Assembly: GCA_035480615.1 (NCBI GenBank)
Contig: DATIHO010000112.1
Span: forward strand, 1 to 14,188
Direction: 5' to 3'
From: CAIPFQ01 sp035480615
GTDB taxonomy: Bacteria > Chlamydiota > Chlamydiia > Chlamydiales > SM23-39
Length of the DNA: 14,188 bases
The position numbers and the translations under genes were made by a program. Shown piece after piece: positions 14,018 to 14,188 of the stretch (position 1 is the first letter of the stretch; every line of letters begins with the position of its first letter). The notes below the pieces were generated by a model, which ran no database searches, had not been told where the DNA came from, and was given only the letters and a program-made list of their open reading frames with translations.

Positions 14018-14047
14018 ATTGTAGAAGGGCGGTTTGTTAAATGTAAA
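14018..14047 (-). promoter_or_regulatory. Probable sigma-66/sigma-70-type promoter for the 101-aa gene
   Basis: On the minus strand, TTTACA (14042-14047, five of six to TTGACA) is followed by an 18-base spacer and TACAAT (14018-14023, five of six to TATAAT). Transcription would begin about 14010, leaving a short leader with AGGAGG (13992-13997) before the ATG. Based on consensus matching only. Confidence 0.6.
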
Positions 14048-14126
14048 GAAGTGTTGAAGCTCCCTTGCCTAAGAAGCTGTCCTAAAACCCAGGCTTCGTC
14101 GATTTTGGGGATTATTTTGGCCGATT

Positions 14127-14188
14127 TTTGGTTCTTTTTGCGGGGGTTGTATACGAAGTTTGATACAACCCCCGCAAAAAGAACCAAA
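14127..14188. repeat. Long perfect inverted repeat running off the window end
   Basis: Arms 14127-14152 and 14163-14188 are a perfect 26-bp inverted repeat around a 10-base loop (acgaagtttg). The right arm stops only because the window stops, so the stem may be longer. The apex side shares atacaaccccc (14163-14173) with the apex of the element at 6-172 (94-104), while the outer arm sequence differs. A preceding stretch, ctgtcctaaaaccc (about 14074-14087), may be its outer end. Confidence 0.85.

Overview
The window most likely comes from a member of the Chlamydiae, probably an amoeba-associated or 'environmental' lineage such as Waddlia or a relative, rather than a human Chlamydia. The main evidence is a stand-alone SWIB-domain protein (10341-10598), which is very characteristic of this phylum in bacteria. 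A second clue is a UDP-sugar pyrophosphorylase that resembles the plastid UGP3 enzyme of plants. Other supporting features are moderately AT-rich DNA, compact gene order with convergent overlaps, and several orphan proteins. The genus is inferred, not proven.

Layout. Positions 6-172 hold a 167-bp palindromic repeat that also supplies the end of the first gene. 159-2051 (-) is a five-helix membrane protein with an alkaline-phosphatase-superfamily (sulfatase/LtaS/YejM-like) domain. After a divergent spacer that carries another copy of the repeat comes a tight forward cluster: an exported thioredoxin reductase-thioredoxin fusion (2198-3583), an azoreductase-type FMN oxidoreductase (3602-4240) and a GH15 glucoamylase-like hydrolase (4233-6146). 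Convergent to it, with a short overlap, is a cysteine-rich protein of unknown function with an internal duplication (6125-6745, -). A second copy of the membrane sulfatase-like protein follows (6901-8805, -). Then come a HAD phosphatase (8835-9515, +), truA overlapping it tail to tail (9490-10260, -), the SWIB gene with a clear terminator, and a 120-aa orphan (10882-11244, -). The UGP3-like enzyme (11464-13593, +) and a 101-aa protein with one C-terminal membrane helix, a strong ribosome-binding site and a promoter (13680-13985, -) close the gene list. The window ends inside another long perfect inverted repeat.

How it fits together. GH15 hydrolysis of alpha-glucans and the UDP-sugar pyrophosphorylase both point to glucan/nucleotide-sugar metabolism. 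The reductase fusion and the azoreductase form a redox pair co-transcribed with the GH15 gene. The two sulfatase-like paralogues flank this block and probably act on envelope lipids or glycans at the outer face of the inner membrane. The noncoding space is dominated by one dispersed palindromic element family in full, tip-to-tip, single-arm and collapsed forms. No tRNA, rRNA, CRISPR array or intact transposase was seen, and no gene-free stretch exceeds about 285 bases.
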